Shown here piece after piece: positions 21,274 to 29,482 of a stretch of 40,833 bases of DNA (its first letter is position 1; each line of letters starts with the position of its first letter). The stretch covers positions 1 to 40,833 of IMG/VR virus record IMGVR_UViG_3300045303_000377. One strand, written 5' to 3'. The position numbers were made by a program, and so were the translations under genes. Source of the stretch: a virus. A model generated the notes under the pieces. That model saw only the letters and a program-made list of their open reading frames with translations. It made no database searches and was not told the DNA's origin.

Positions 21274-22506
21274 ATGGCCGCCGTCGACTTCGCCGAGTTC
21301 GCCCTCGAGGAGTTCCCGAACAACGAGCAGACGGCGCTCTCGGCGGTGACGCCGAACCGCAAGAGCACGAACCTGATGTACCCGCCTTCGCGCACCGTTC
21401 GCGTGAGCGCGGCGCCGACGCCCATGTCGCGCGCCGACGAGCTCCGCGGGCTCAAGGGCGAGGTCCCGCGCCTGGCCGACACCTACGAGCCGGCCGGCGT
21501 CCTGACGGTGCGGGCCTACGGCGACATTCTCCCGTTCCTGCTCGCGCTCTCCGGCTTCGACGGTGTCGCGACCGCTGGCGGCGCGCTCGTCTCTGACGGC
21601 TACTCCTCGACCGTCTCCGGCGCGAACGGCCTCAACTCCACGACCATCCTCGTCGTCTCGACCGCCGGCGCGGATCCGAGCGGCACGATCATTGTCAACG
21701 GCGTCGCCGTGACCTACACCGGGATCACCGGCAACACCTTCACCGGCTGCGGCGCGCACGCGGCGCTCGTCGGTGGCGAGACCGTTACCGGCAATACCCC
21801 GACCGGCGCGACGAAGTGGGTCTTCGACAAGCGTGGCGGGATCAACGCCCAGACCGCGCGCGTCCGGACAAACTACGCCGACGAGAACGTCGAGCTCCAG
21901 GCCTACGGCGTCGGCGTCTCGAGCCTGGGGATCAACGCCGGCGCGGAGCTCTCGGCCGACCTGATGGCGCTCTACATGCGCCGCCTCGCGGCCGACACGA
22001 CCACGGTTCCTGTGATCTCGGCCGGCGCGATCCAGCCGTTCCGTCGCGGCGACCTCTTCATTTCGGCGCTCGCCGGCGGCGGTGTCCTCTCCGACTGGAG
22101 CCTGACGATTGCCAACTCGCTCGAGCGCATCCGCACGGCGAGCCTCTCGCCTCCGAGCGACTGGCCCGACCTGATGGAGCTCGGCGACGACCAGGTACAG
22201 GTCTCCGGCACGCTCCCGAAGCGCGTCCTCACCGGCGCGGACTACGACGCGCTGATCGCCGCGACGACCTTCGCGATGCTCGCCCGCTGGACGGGCCGCT
22301 CGACGATCGCCGCGACCGGCAAGCGGTACGGCCTCTGGATCAACATGCCGAAGGTCCAGTACGTCGGCGGCGAGCAGGACGAGCTCCAGAACCGCCGACG
22401 GCACGGCTTCGCGCCTGACTGGTTCGCGTCCGTCGATGAGGCGCTCGGCTACGACTGCCGGATCACCGTCGTCTGCGGCGTCCCTGCGATCGCGACCTAC
22501 GTCTAA
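21274..22506 (+). CDS. Major tail (tube) protein
   Basis: A 410-residue protein. ATG directly after the previous stop with GGAGGG upstream. The N- and C-terminal parts (NRKSTNLMYPPSRTVRVSAA, LKGEVPRLADTYEPAGVLTV, IANSLERIRTASLSP, VQVSGTLPKRVLTGADYDAL) fit a siphophage tail tube protein of the actinophage type. A central insertion of about 90 residues rich in Ser, Thr and Gly is an Ig-like or variable domain exposed on the tail. It precedes the frameshifted chaperones, the usual order. Confidence 0.75.
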   Translation: MAAVDFAEFALEEFPNNEQTALSAVTPNRKSTNLMYPPSRTVRVSAAPTPMSRADELRGLKGEVPRLADTYEPAGVLTVRAYGDILPFLLALSGFDGVATAGGALVSDGYSSTVSGANGLNSTTILVVSTAGADPSGTIIVNGVAVTYTGITGNTFTGCGAHAALVGGETVTGNTPTGATKWVFDKRGGINAQTARVRTNYADENVELQAYGVGVSSLGINAGAELSADLMALYMRRLAADTTTVPVISAGAIQPFRRGDLFISALAGGGVLSDWSLTIANSLERIRTASLSPPSDWPDLMELGDDQVQVSGTLPKRVLTGADYDALIAATTFAMLARWTGRSTIAATGKRYGLWINMPKVQYVGGEQDELQNRRRHGFAPDWFASVDEALGYDCRITVVCGVPAIATYV

Positions 22507-22510
22507 GCCG

Positions 22511-23158
22511 ATGGCGCGGATCGACGACGAGCAGACTCCGGACGTCCAGCCGGTCACGGAGGCCGAGCTCGACCTCACCGTCCTCGACGCCCTCGATCGC
22601 CACGTCACGGTGGCGGTGATCTACCGCACGATCGACGGCGATGGTCGGCAGGGCACGTTCGTCGATTCGGCGAACGAGCGCTTCCCGGTGCGCGGCTCCC
22701 TGCCGGTGCCGACGATGACCGCATTCCTGCGCCTGGAGACGCGGATCAACAATGCGCTCGCGTTCGTCGCCGACGACGATCTGACGCCCGAGAAGGCGGC
22801 TGAGCTCCAGATGCAACGCGACCGCGAGCTCGAGGCGACGATGGAGGAGGCCCACGACCGGATCCTCGGACTCATCGTCGAGAAGACGCCGAGCGCCTTC
22901 CGGCTCGAGCAGCGCGAGGTCGATGACGAGACCGTCACGGTGCGTCCGTCGATCGAGCTCGACACGTCGCAGATCCTTGTCCTGCTCGGCTGGATCGCCG
23001 GCGACATCTCGGTCGCCGATGCGATCGCGCGCGGGCTGACCGCCGGCGCGACCGGCGCGCGATCCGAGGCCGAGATCGCCGCCGAGGCCGGGGCGGCAGA
23101 TGGCGACGCCGGGGAGGCCGCCGAAGCGGCCCCTTTCGGCTCGAGCGCGCGCTCGTAG
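22511..23158 (+). CDS. Tail assembly chaperone, short form (gpG-like)
   Basis: A 215-residue protein starting at the ATG 4 nt after the tail tube stop. Helical and acidic (VQPVTEAELDLTVLDALDRH, MQRDRELEATMEEAHDRILG, LDTSQILVLLGWIAGDISVA). Position between tube and tape measure and the presence of a slippery site near its 3' end identify it as the short tail chaperone, which coats the tape measure before tube polymerisation. Confidence 0.8.
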   Translation: MARIDDEQTPDVQPVTEAELDLTVLDALDRHVTVAVIYRTIDGDGRQGTFVDSANERFPVRGSLPVPTMTAFLRLETRINNALAFVADDDLTPEKAAELQMQRDRELEATMEEAHDRILGLIVEKTPSAFRLEQREVDDETVTVRPSIELDTSQILVLLGWIAGDISVADAIARGLTAGATGARSEAEIAAEAGAADGDAGEAAEAAPFGSSARS

Positions 23159-23433
23159 AGACCCTGCTCACGCTCGGCCGCGTCAACCGCTGGCCGCCCG
23201 GCTACTGGCGCGATCTGCTCTGGGACGACTTCGTCCTCCACGTCTGGCACCGGAGCGAGGAGATCGCGCGGCGCGAGGAGGCCGGTGAAGACGACGACGG
23301 AATCCGGCGTGCACCGCTTGGTGGCTTCGGCCCGCCGAGCCGCGACGCCCTCGCCTCGATTCCCTGGAGCGGCGAGGGCGTTGACCCGCTCGAAGAGCTG
23401 TTCGAGCGCGAGGGCTTCGAGGGCGCCGAATGA
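22511..23433 (+). CDS. Tail assembly chaperone, frameshifted long form (gpGT-like)
   Basis: A -1 slip at 23131-23137 joins the first 209 codons of the short form to a downstream frame read from 23137 to the stop at 23431-23433, giving about 307 residues. The added part reads RLERALVETLLTLGRVNRWP then PGYWRDLLWDDFVLHVWHRS and ends in an acidic tail; this is the conserved second chaperone domain and has no start codon of its own. The stop overlaps the tape measure ATG (ATGA). Confidence 0.85.
23131..23137 (+). other. -1 ribosomal frameshift slippery heptamer CCCTTTC
   Basis: In the short-form frame the codons are CCT TTC preceded by C, so both tRNAs can re-pair one base back as CCC TTT. This is the classic X XXY YYZ form and lies about 20 nt before the zero-frame stop. 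The shifted frame continues straight into the conserved chaperone domain. Confidence 0.85.
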
Positions 23434-26400
23434 CCTCCACCGAGCGCGTTGAGCTTCGCTTCGACGGCGTCTCCCGCGGGGCGACCAAGGCCGCCCACGA
23501 CACGCGCACGGCCCTCCGCCAGGTCGGCGACGAGTCTGACCGCACGAGCAAGCGAGCGAGCAAGGGCTTCCGCGAATCGCAGAAGGACCTCGACCGCTTC
23601 TCGCGCGGCGCGATCGCCGGTTCCGGTGCGTTTCGCAGCTTCGGCCGCTCGATCGCCTTCGCCTCGGCCTCGTTCCTCGGCGGCGTCGGCTTTATCGCCA
23701 TCGTGCGCCAGTCGATCTCGCGGGCCTCGGACCTGCACGAGGAGCTCAACAAGGTAGACGTCGTCTTCCGGGACTCCGCGCGCTCGGTAAAGGCGTGGTC
23801 GAAGGACTCGGCCTTCGGCTTCGGCCTCGCCCGCTCGGAGGCGCTCAAGTTCGCGGGCACGTTCGGCAACCTCCTGACGCCGATGGGGATCGCCCCCGAT
23901 CTGGCGGCCACGATGAGCAAGCGCCTGGTCGAGCTCGCCGGCGACATGGCCTCGTTCAACAACGCGAGCCCGGAGGAAGTGCTGCTCGCTCTCAACAGCG
24001 GCCTGACGGGCATGGTTCGGCCCCTGCGGCGCTACGGCGTCTTCCTCGACCAGGACCGCATCGCGGCCGAAGCGCTCCGTCTGGGCGTCGTGAAGGCCAA
24101 CGTCGATATGTCGAAGACGGGCGACGCCGCGACGAAGGTCGAGATCGCCACGGCCAAGCTGACGGTCGCGCGAAAGAAGTACGGCGAGGGCACGACGCAG
24201 GTCGCCGCGGCCGAGGTCGCGCTCCACAGCGCCGAGCGCGCTCTTAGCGCCGAGCTCGGCGGGCGCGTGCCGAAGCTGACGGCCGCCCAGAAGGCCCAGG
24301 CGACCTACGCGATCATCCTCAAGGACACCGCGAACGCCCAGGGTGACTTTGCGCGCACGAGCGACGGGCTCGCGAACCAGCAGCGGATCCTCCGCGCCGA
24401 GCTCATCAACATCCAAGAGGAGATCGGCACCGCGCTCATGCCGACGATCCTGCGCCTGACGCGCGGGCTCACCGGCTACCTCCAGACGCTCGAGTCGGGC
24501 GGCTCGCGCCATGAGGCGTTCATCAAGCTCGTCCACCAGGTCGGCGACGTGCTCCGGAGCGTCTACGGCGTCGTCAGGACGTTCGCGACCGGCCTCAACA
24601 CCGTCGCGCGCGTCATGGGCGGCTGGGGCAACGCCTTCTCGCTCGTCCTCTCGCTCTTCCTCGCTAAGAAGTTCATCGCGCTCGCCGCGGCGATCCGTAA
24701 CACCCGGATCGCGATGTTCCTTCTCGGCCAGCAGGCGGCCGCAAGCGGGACAGCCCAGACGTGGGCCGCGTTCGGGACGGGCGGGTCGATCGCGAGGAAG
24801 GTGGACGGATCGACCGGCCGCGTGGTGGCGCTCCGATCGGCGCTGCGGAGCCTGGCGACGCTCGGCCTCATCACGATCGCGATCGAGCTCCTGATCCACC
24901 GGAAGCTCGTCGGCGACGTTCTCGAAAGCATCGTCGGAGACACGCCGGCGACTGGGATCCCGACCGCCGGCCAGAAGAGCGCCCAGGACTGGGCGCGCTA
25001 CCTCAAGGCGCACGGCTACTCGAGGCAGGGCGCGCATACGCGGATGGTTCAGGTCGCGATCTTCTCGGAGCAGGAGATCACGGCCGCGCTCGACAAGGTC
25101 TACGGCACGACGGGCGCGAAGGGCGGCACCCCGGGCGAGCCGGTCGTCACCGGGCCGCGCCAGAGTGGCAAGCGCGACCAGGCCGCGTTCATCGCAGTCA
25201 CCGCCGCGCGCTCTCCTGGCGCTGGCGGGACGGGCTTCCACCTTCCGGGCGAGCGCAAGCCCTACGACTGCTCGGCCTTCGTCCAGGCGGTCTACGCGCA
25301 CGCCGGGATCACGATCGGCTCGAACACCTACGAGCAGGTCAAGCAGGGCCGCCACGTCGATCGCTCGCAGCTTCGCCCAGGCGACCTGATCTTTATGAAC
25401 TTCCCCGGCGAGCGCTCGCCGGGGCACGTCGGGATCTACGTCGGCGGCGGGCAGATGGTGCACGACCACGGCGCGAGCGGAGGCGTCGAGGCCCAGGCCG
25501 TTCCGTGGAACGCCGTCGTCGATACGCGCACCTACGCCGCCGGCAAGGGCAACCCGGCGATCGTCGCGCCCGCCGATCCGGGCGCTGGGGCAGGAGGCGA
25601 CGGAGGTCTCACGGTTGGCGCGACGCCGAAGGCTCGAAAGAAGACCGACAAGCCGGATCCGGAGGAGCTCCAGGCGGCGCGTCGTACCGCCGCCTTCGTC
25701 GAGCGGGCAGTCGGCCGCGTCGTCTCGCCGACTCTGCGGAAGAACCTCCGCAAGCGCGCCGACGAGCTCAACGAGGCGCTCCAGCACGTCGCGAACGAGG
25801 GCGAGCTCCGGAAACTCCAGAAGCGGCTCGACAGCCTCACCCATGACCTCGAGGAGGCCGTCAAGCTCGGCCAGGCGACGACGATCGCACGCAAGAGCGC
25901 GGCCGCACTCGCGACGCAGATCAGCCGGCTTCCCGAGGCGCTGGCGAAGGACGTCCGTGCGAAGATGAAGGTGGTCCAGAAGGAGCTCGCCGACGTCACG
26001 ACCGCCGGCCAGCTGGCGCGGGTCCGCAAGCAGATGGACGCGATCGCGAAGGCCATCGCCGACGCGATCGACAAGCTCCGCATGATCGTCGGGCAGCGGC
26101 AGGACGCCTTCGGGACGGCGTTCGGGCGCGTGGCCGACAAGATGCTCTCGATCTTCGACGCGCAGACGCAGAAGTTGATCGATAGGGCTCGCGCGCGCGT
26201 CGCTGAGTTCGGCTTCGAGATCGGCGTCGGGGAAGAGACGCCGGCCGAGCGACGGCAGCGCGAGCGCGACGCAGTCAAGACCGCCGAGGATATGGCGAAG
26301 CGGCTCGCCGACGCGCAAGCCGCCGTCTCGAAGGCCGCGGCCGAGCTCCAGCATCCCGACTTTTTCGACAGTCGCACCAACGACGAGCGAGCGCAGGCGC

Positions 26401-27134
26401 TCATCGACGCGCAGAAGGATCTCCAGGACGCCCTCTACGACGCCGAGACCGCCGGCCTGGAGAAGCAGGCCGAGGCCGAGCGCAAGGCCGCAGACGCCGC
26501 CCTGGCGGCCGAGCAGAAGCGGATCCAGGACGAGCGCGACCTCCTGCGCGAGCGCTTCCAGAACCGGATCAGCGAGATCGAGACGAACCTCGCGAACGAG
26601 ACGATCACGGCGAAAGAGGCGCGCGACCAGCTTCTCGCGCTGATGGCTGACCCGGCCTACCAGACGAGCTTCGGCGATATCGGCGACCTGATGGGCGCGG
26701 CCTTCGCGACAGGTTTCTCCGATGCGATCGACGGGCTCACGACCGCGTTGAACGCGCTGATCGACGCGCTCAACGAGCTCCTCAAGGCGACCGGCAAGAC
26801 GCCCGTCCGACACGCGGAGCCCGCGACGCGCTCGCCCGGCCGTCCGAGGTCGCCGATCGGGCACCCGGCGATGGCGCGCGGCGGCACCGTGCCGGGCCAG
26901 TACGTCGGACGCTCCGACACGATCGTCGGCCACCTGACCCCCGGCGAGGAGGTCATCGAACGCTCGACCGCGACGGCGCTCCGGCGCTTCCTCGCGCAGC
27001 AGGGCTCCGGCGGCGGTGGCTCGAGCTACGGCCCGATCTACGTCCTCGGCACGACCCCGCGTGAGGTCGCCGCGGCGCTCGCGAAGCTCACCGGGCCCGA
27101 GCTCGACCGCCAGATCGGCTATCGGCTCGACTGA
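23430..27134 (+). CDS. Tape measure protein with embedded NlpC/P60 peptidase
   Basis: A 1234-residue protein. The N-terminal 400 residues have tape-measure features (FDGVSRGATKAAHDTRTALR, ASDLHEELNKVDVVFRDSAR, FAGTFGNLLTPMGIAPDLAA) and long helices; hydrophobic stretches lie near residues 405-440 and 475-490. A peptidase domain at about 570-700 shows Cys614 (PYDCSAFVQ), His666 (PGHVGIYVG) and His678, the NlpC/P60 triad. Long charged coiled coils follow to about 1120. It sets tail length, and the peptidase may cut peptidoglycan during DNA entry. ATG overlaps the chaperone stop. Confidence 0.9.
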   Translation: MTSTERVELRFDGVSRGATKAAHDTRTALRQVGDESDRTSKRASKGFRESQKDLDRFSRGAIAGSGAFRSFGRSIAFASASFLGGVGFIAIVRQSISRASDLHEELNKVDVVFRDSARSVKAWSKDSAFGFGLARSEALKFAGTFGNLLTPMGIAPDLAATMSKRLVELAGDMASFNNASPEEVLLALNSGLTGMVRPLRRYGVFLDQDRIAAEALRLGVVKANVDMSKTGDAATKVEIATAKLTVARKKYGEGTTQVAAAEVALHSAERALSAELGGRVPKLTAAQKAQATYAIILKDTANAQGDFARTSDGLANQQRILRAELINIQEEIGTALMPTILRLTRGLTGYLQTLESGGSRHEAFIKLVHQVGDVLRSVYGVVRTFATGLNTVARVMGGWGNAFSLVLSLFLAKKFIALAAAIRNTRIAMFLLGQQAAASGTAQTWAAFGTGGSIARKVDGSTGRVVALRSALRSLATLGLITIAIELLIHRKLVGDVLESIVGDTPATGIPTAGQKSAQDWARYLKAHGYSRQGAHTRMVQVAIFSEQEITAALDKVYGTTGAKGGTPGEPVVTGPRQSGKRDQAAFIAVTAARSPGAGGTGFHLPGERKPYDCSAFVQAVYAHAGITIGSNTYEQVKQGRHVDRSQLRPGDLIFMNFPGERSPGHVGIYVGGGQMVHDHGASGGVEAQAVPWNAVVDTRTYAAGKGNPAIVAPADPGAGAGGDGGLTVGATPKARKKTDKPDPEELQAARRTAAFVERAVGRVVSPTLRKNLRKRADELNEALQHVANEGELRKLQKRLDSLTHDLEEAVKLGQATTIARKSAAALATQISRLPEALAKDVRAKMKVVQKELADVTTAGQLARVRKQMDAIAKAIADAIDKLRMIVGQRQDAFGTAFGRVADKMLSIFDAQTQKLIDRARARVAEFGFEIGVGEETPAERRQRERDAVKTAEDMAKRLADAQAAVSKAAAELQHPDFFDSRTNDERAQALIDAQKDLQDALYDAETAGLEKQAEAERKAADAALAAEQKRIQDERDLLRERFQNRISEIETNLANETITAKEARDQLLALMADPAYQTSFGDIGDLMGAAFATGFSDAIDGLTTALNALIDALNELLKATGKTPVRHAEPATRSPGRPRSPIGHPAMARGGTVPGQYVGRSDTIVGHLTPGEEVIERSTATALRRFLAQQGSGGGGSSYGPIYVLGTTPREVAAALAKLTGPELDRQIGYRLD

Positions 27135-28369
27135 TGGCGAGCGTCGCGCGCGCTTCCTACCGCTGCTTCGTCTCCTGGGTCGCCTACAACCTCGGTGCTT
27201 TCACGATCGGCTTCTCGCAGATCGGCGGCACCGACCTGCTCGGCACGTCGCCGGCCGATCTCTCGTTCACCGGGCCTTACGACGACGTCTCGCCGAAGCT
27301 CAGCCGCGTGACGTTCAACCGCGGCCGCGACGACGGTCTCTCGATTGTCGGAGCCGGCGAGGCGACCGTCGATCTGCGCGATCCCGATGGGCGCTTCAAC
27401 CCGTCGAACCCCGCGAGCCCGCTCGCCGGCGTGCTCGACGATCGCCTCCATCCGATCATGCTCCAGGGCGTCATCGGGAGCCCCCTGACCGTCGCCTTCC
27501 CGCTCTTCTACGGATGGGTCCGGCGACTCGTCTGGGAGCCGCAGGGCCGCAAGGGCACGGCGCAGCTCGAGTGCGTCGACCTCTTCTACCGCCTCGCCCG
27601 GGCCTTCCCGGTCATCGCCTCGACCGGGCCGACGACGACCGGCGCGGCGATCGGGAAGATCCTCGACGCGGTCGGGCTCCCCGACCCGGCGGCGCGCAGT
27701 CTCGACGTCGGCGACTCGATCCTCGACTTCGCCGCGGACGGCTCGAAGAGCGCGCTCGACCTGATCGGCGACCTGCTCGAGGCCGAGCGCGGAATCTTCT
27801 TTGTCGCCGGCGACGGCCAGGCGACCTACCGCTCGCGACTCACCCGCCAGACCGGCGCGGTCGTCGGGGCGATCGCCAACTCGATGCGAGCGATCGGGCC
27901 CGGCTCCGACTTCGACCAGGCCCGGACACGCGTCACCGTCACCCGCACGCAGAGCGGCTACACCGCCGTCAAGACTGCGCCCTCGCTCATCACCGGGCGG
28001 CTCGGCCTGATCGACCTCCCGGCGATCGCGACGCCCTTCCTCTTGAACGACGGGCAGGCCGACTCGCTCGCCTCCTGGCTGCTCTCGCAGGTCGCAACGA
28101 CGCGCCAGCCGATCTACGGCCTGACGATCGACAACCGCGAGCAGGCCCTCCTCGATCAGATCCTCGCGCGCGAGATCGGCGACCGGATCACCGTCACCGA
28201 GGCCGAGGGCGGCACGACGGGCACGTTCGTCATCGAGCGCCTCGCGCACGACGTCGACGTCAATCGCGGCCGCCACTCAGCGGCCTACCTCCTGACGAAG
28301 GCCGACACGGCAACCCCGTTCCGGATCGGCTCATCGCTGATCGGCGGCACCGACGTTCTCGTCTACTAG
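27134..28369 (+). CDS. Tail hub/baseplate protein
   Basis: A 411-residue protein; the ATG overlaps the tape measure stop. The N-terminal domain (AFTIGFSQIGGTDLLG, VTFNRGRDDGLSIVGAGEAT, VDLRDPDGRFNPSNPASPLA) is the pattern of actinophage distal or hub tail proteins. FYGWVRRLVWEPQGRKGTAQ and LECVDLFYRLARAF continue it, and DRITVTEAEGGTTGTFVIER is at the C-terminus. The phrase IGGTD occurs at both ends (residues about 30 and 405). Probably the tail hub attaching fibres. Confidence 0.75.
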   Translation: MASVARASYRCFVSWVAYNLGAFTIGFSQIGGTDLLGTSPADLSFTGPYDDVSPKLSRVTFNRGRDDGLSIVGAGEATVDLRDPDGRFNPSNPASPLAGVLDDRLHPIMLQGVIGSPLTVAFPLFYGWVRRLVWEPQGRKGTAQLECVDLFYRLARAFPVIASTGPTTTGAAIGKILDAVGLPDPAARSLDVGDSILDFAADGSKSALDLIGDLLEAERGIFFVAGDGQATYRSRLTRQTGAVVGAIANSMRAIGPGSDFDQARTRVTVTRTQSGYTAVKTAPSLITGRLGLIDLPAIATPFLLNDGQADSLASWLLSQVATTRQPIYGLTIDNREQALLDQILAREIGDRITVTEAEGGTTGTFVIERLAHDVDVNRGRHSAAYLLTKADTATPFRIGSSLIGGTDVLVY

Positions 28370-28376
28370 CTGCGGC

Positions 28377-28385
28377 CGATACTCG
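28377..28385 (+). promoter_or_regulatory. CGATACTCG start-site motif, copy 10
   Basis: Spans the 19-nt gap after the tail hub stop; 3 nt separate it from a GTG at 28389, which opens an 8-codon leader instead of the main gene. Confidence 0.75.
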
Positions 28386-28388
28386 CCC

Positions 28389-28415
28389 GTGGCGACGAGC
28401 AGGGCTGCGAGATGA
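28389..28415 (+). CDS. Predicted 8-codon leader minicistron
   Basis: The GTG that follows the motif at the standard spacing reads eight codons (MATSRAAR) and stops in the ATGA that contains the start of the fibre gene. Translation of the leader would feed ribosomes to the next start. There is no other good ribosome site for 28412 apart from a weak purine run. Alternatively this is a decayed original start of the fibre gene. Confidence 0.45.
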   Translation: MATSRAAR

Positions 28416-29029
28416 CCTTCACGACAGTTCCGGACAAAACTGCCGGGGATGTTTTTACCGAGGCGATGTGGGACACCTACATTCGCGACAACCTGAACGC
28501 CGGCGTCCTGCGGCCGATCGCCGACTCCGTTGCCGGCGGCGCGGTCGCCTCGTTCGACTTCACGAGCATCCCGGCGACCTTCGCGCATCTCGTCGTGTTC
28601 GCGTATCTGCGAGCCGACCCCGCCGCCACCTTCGTCAATGCGAACCTCCGTCTGAACAACGACTCCGGCTCCACCTACGACTCTCAGCAGCTAGTCGCGA
28701 ACGGGACGGTGCCCTCGTCCACCGGCACGGCGGCTGGAGCGACCACGAGCGCCCTGGCCGGACGAGCGCCGGCGGCGACGGCTCCGGCTAGCGCGTTCTC
28801 GGCGCTGATGCTCATCATCCCGCAGTACGTCGGCGCGGTGGGCCACAAGTCTTGGCTCGCGCTCTCCTACGACCGCGAGGTCTCCGGGACCGTCTCGGAC
28901 GGCGTGATCTTCGCCGGAGGCGGTCAGTGGCTCAGCACCGCCGCGGTCAGCCGTCTGACGCTTCTACCGTCGTCGGGCAACTGGATCGCTGGCTCGCGCG
29001 CGACGCTTCTCGGAGTGGGGGCGGTCTAA
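28412..29029 (+). CDS. Putative tail fibre / receptor-binding protein
   Basis: A 205-residue protein. The opening MTFTTVPDKTAGDVFTEAMW and DTYIRDNLNAG is the common N-terminal attachment motif of siphophage tail fibres. Residues 45-205 are beta-rich (FDFTSIPATFAHLVVFAYLR, FVNANLRLNNDSGSTYDSQQ) with a Thr/Ala-rich middle, as in a small receptor-binding head. Translation is apparently coupled to the 8-codon leader. Confidence 0.7.
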   Translation: MTFTTVPDKTAGDVFTEAMWDTYIRDNLNAGVLRPIADSVAGGAVASFDFTSIPATFAHLVVFAYLRADPAATFVNANLRLNNDSGSTYDSQQLVANGTVPSSTGTAAGATTSALAGRAPAATAPASAFSALMLIIPQYVGAVGHKSWLALSYDREVSGTVSDGVIFAGGGQWLSTAAVSRLTLLPSSGNWIAGSRATLLGVGAV

Positions 29030-29482
29030 ATGCCGGAAGCCGCGCCGAGACTCGTCATCGACTGCTCGCGGCCCGCGCCGCCCGATCCGGAGCTTGTCGT
29101 GCGCGTCGAGCGGGAGGCGGTCGGCCTTCTGCGCGAGGGCAGGACCGAGGAGGCCGAGAACGTCATCCAGCAGGTCAAGGGGATGCGCGAGTCGATCGCG
29201 CTCGGCCCGGTCGAAACCCTTGAGGAGCTCACCGACGCGGAGGTCGCTCAGCGCAAGCTCGACGCGGAGGCTGACCTCGACCACCGGCTGGCCGACCTGC
29301 GCGTCGCGCGCGACACGCGCCTCGCCGCGAGCGACTGGACGCAGGGAGCCGACGCGCCACTCGACGAGAAGGCGACGCTCGCCTGGCGCGACTATCGTCA
29401 GGAGCTCCGCGACTACCCCGCCACGGTGAACGATCCGCTCGATCCGCCGCCGTGGCCTGAGCCTCCAGGAGGCGACAAGTGA
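29030..29482 (+). CDS. Tail fibre assembly-type protein (Phage_tail_APC-like)
   Basis: A 150-residue protein, ATG immediately after the fibre stop. The C-terminal part RVARDTRLAASDWTQGADAP, then AWRDYRQELRDYPATV and PPPWPEPPG, matches the tail assembly chaperone-like domain (PF16778/XkdW type: tDWtq, YRq.LRD and wP.P). The N-terminal half is helical. These proteins usually accompany tail fibres and may help their folding or attachment. Confidence 0.75.
   Translation: MPEAAPRLVIDCSRPAPPDPELVVRVEREAVGLLREGRTEEAENVIQQVKGMRESIALGPVETLEELTDAEVAQRKLDAEADLDHRLADLRVARDTRLAASDWTQGADAPLDEKATLAWRDYRQELRDYPATVNDPLDPPPWPEPPGGDK

Noticed and set aside
23202-26933. A 1243-codon minus-strand open frame antisense to the tape measure
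   Set aside because: Such long shadows are expected in very GC-rich genes; its Arg/Val/Leu/Asp-rich composition has no domain, and the + strand frame carries clear tape measure and NlpC/P60 motifs with coupled starts.
5346-28385. CGATACTCG as an anti-Shine-Dalgarno match
   Set aside because: It has no complementarity to the CCUCC end of 16S rRNA and its spacing of 3 nt to the start is too short for a normal ribosome site.
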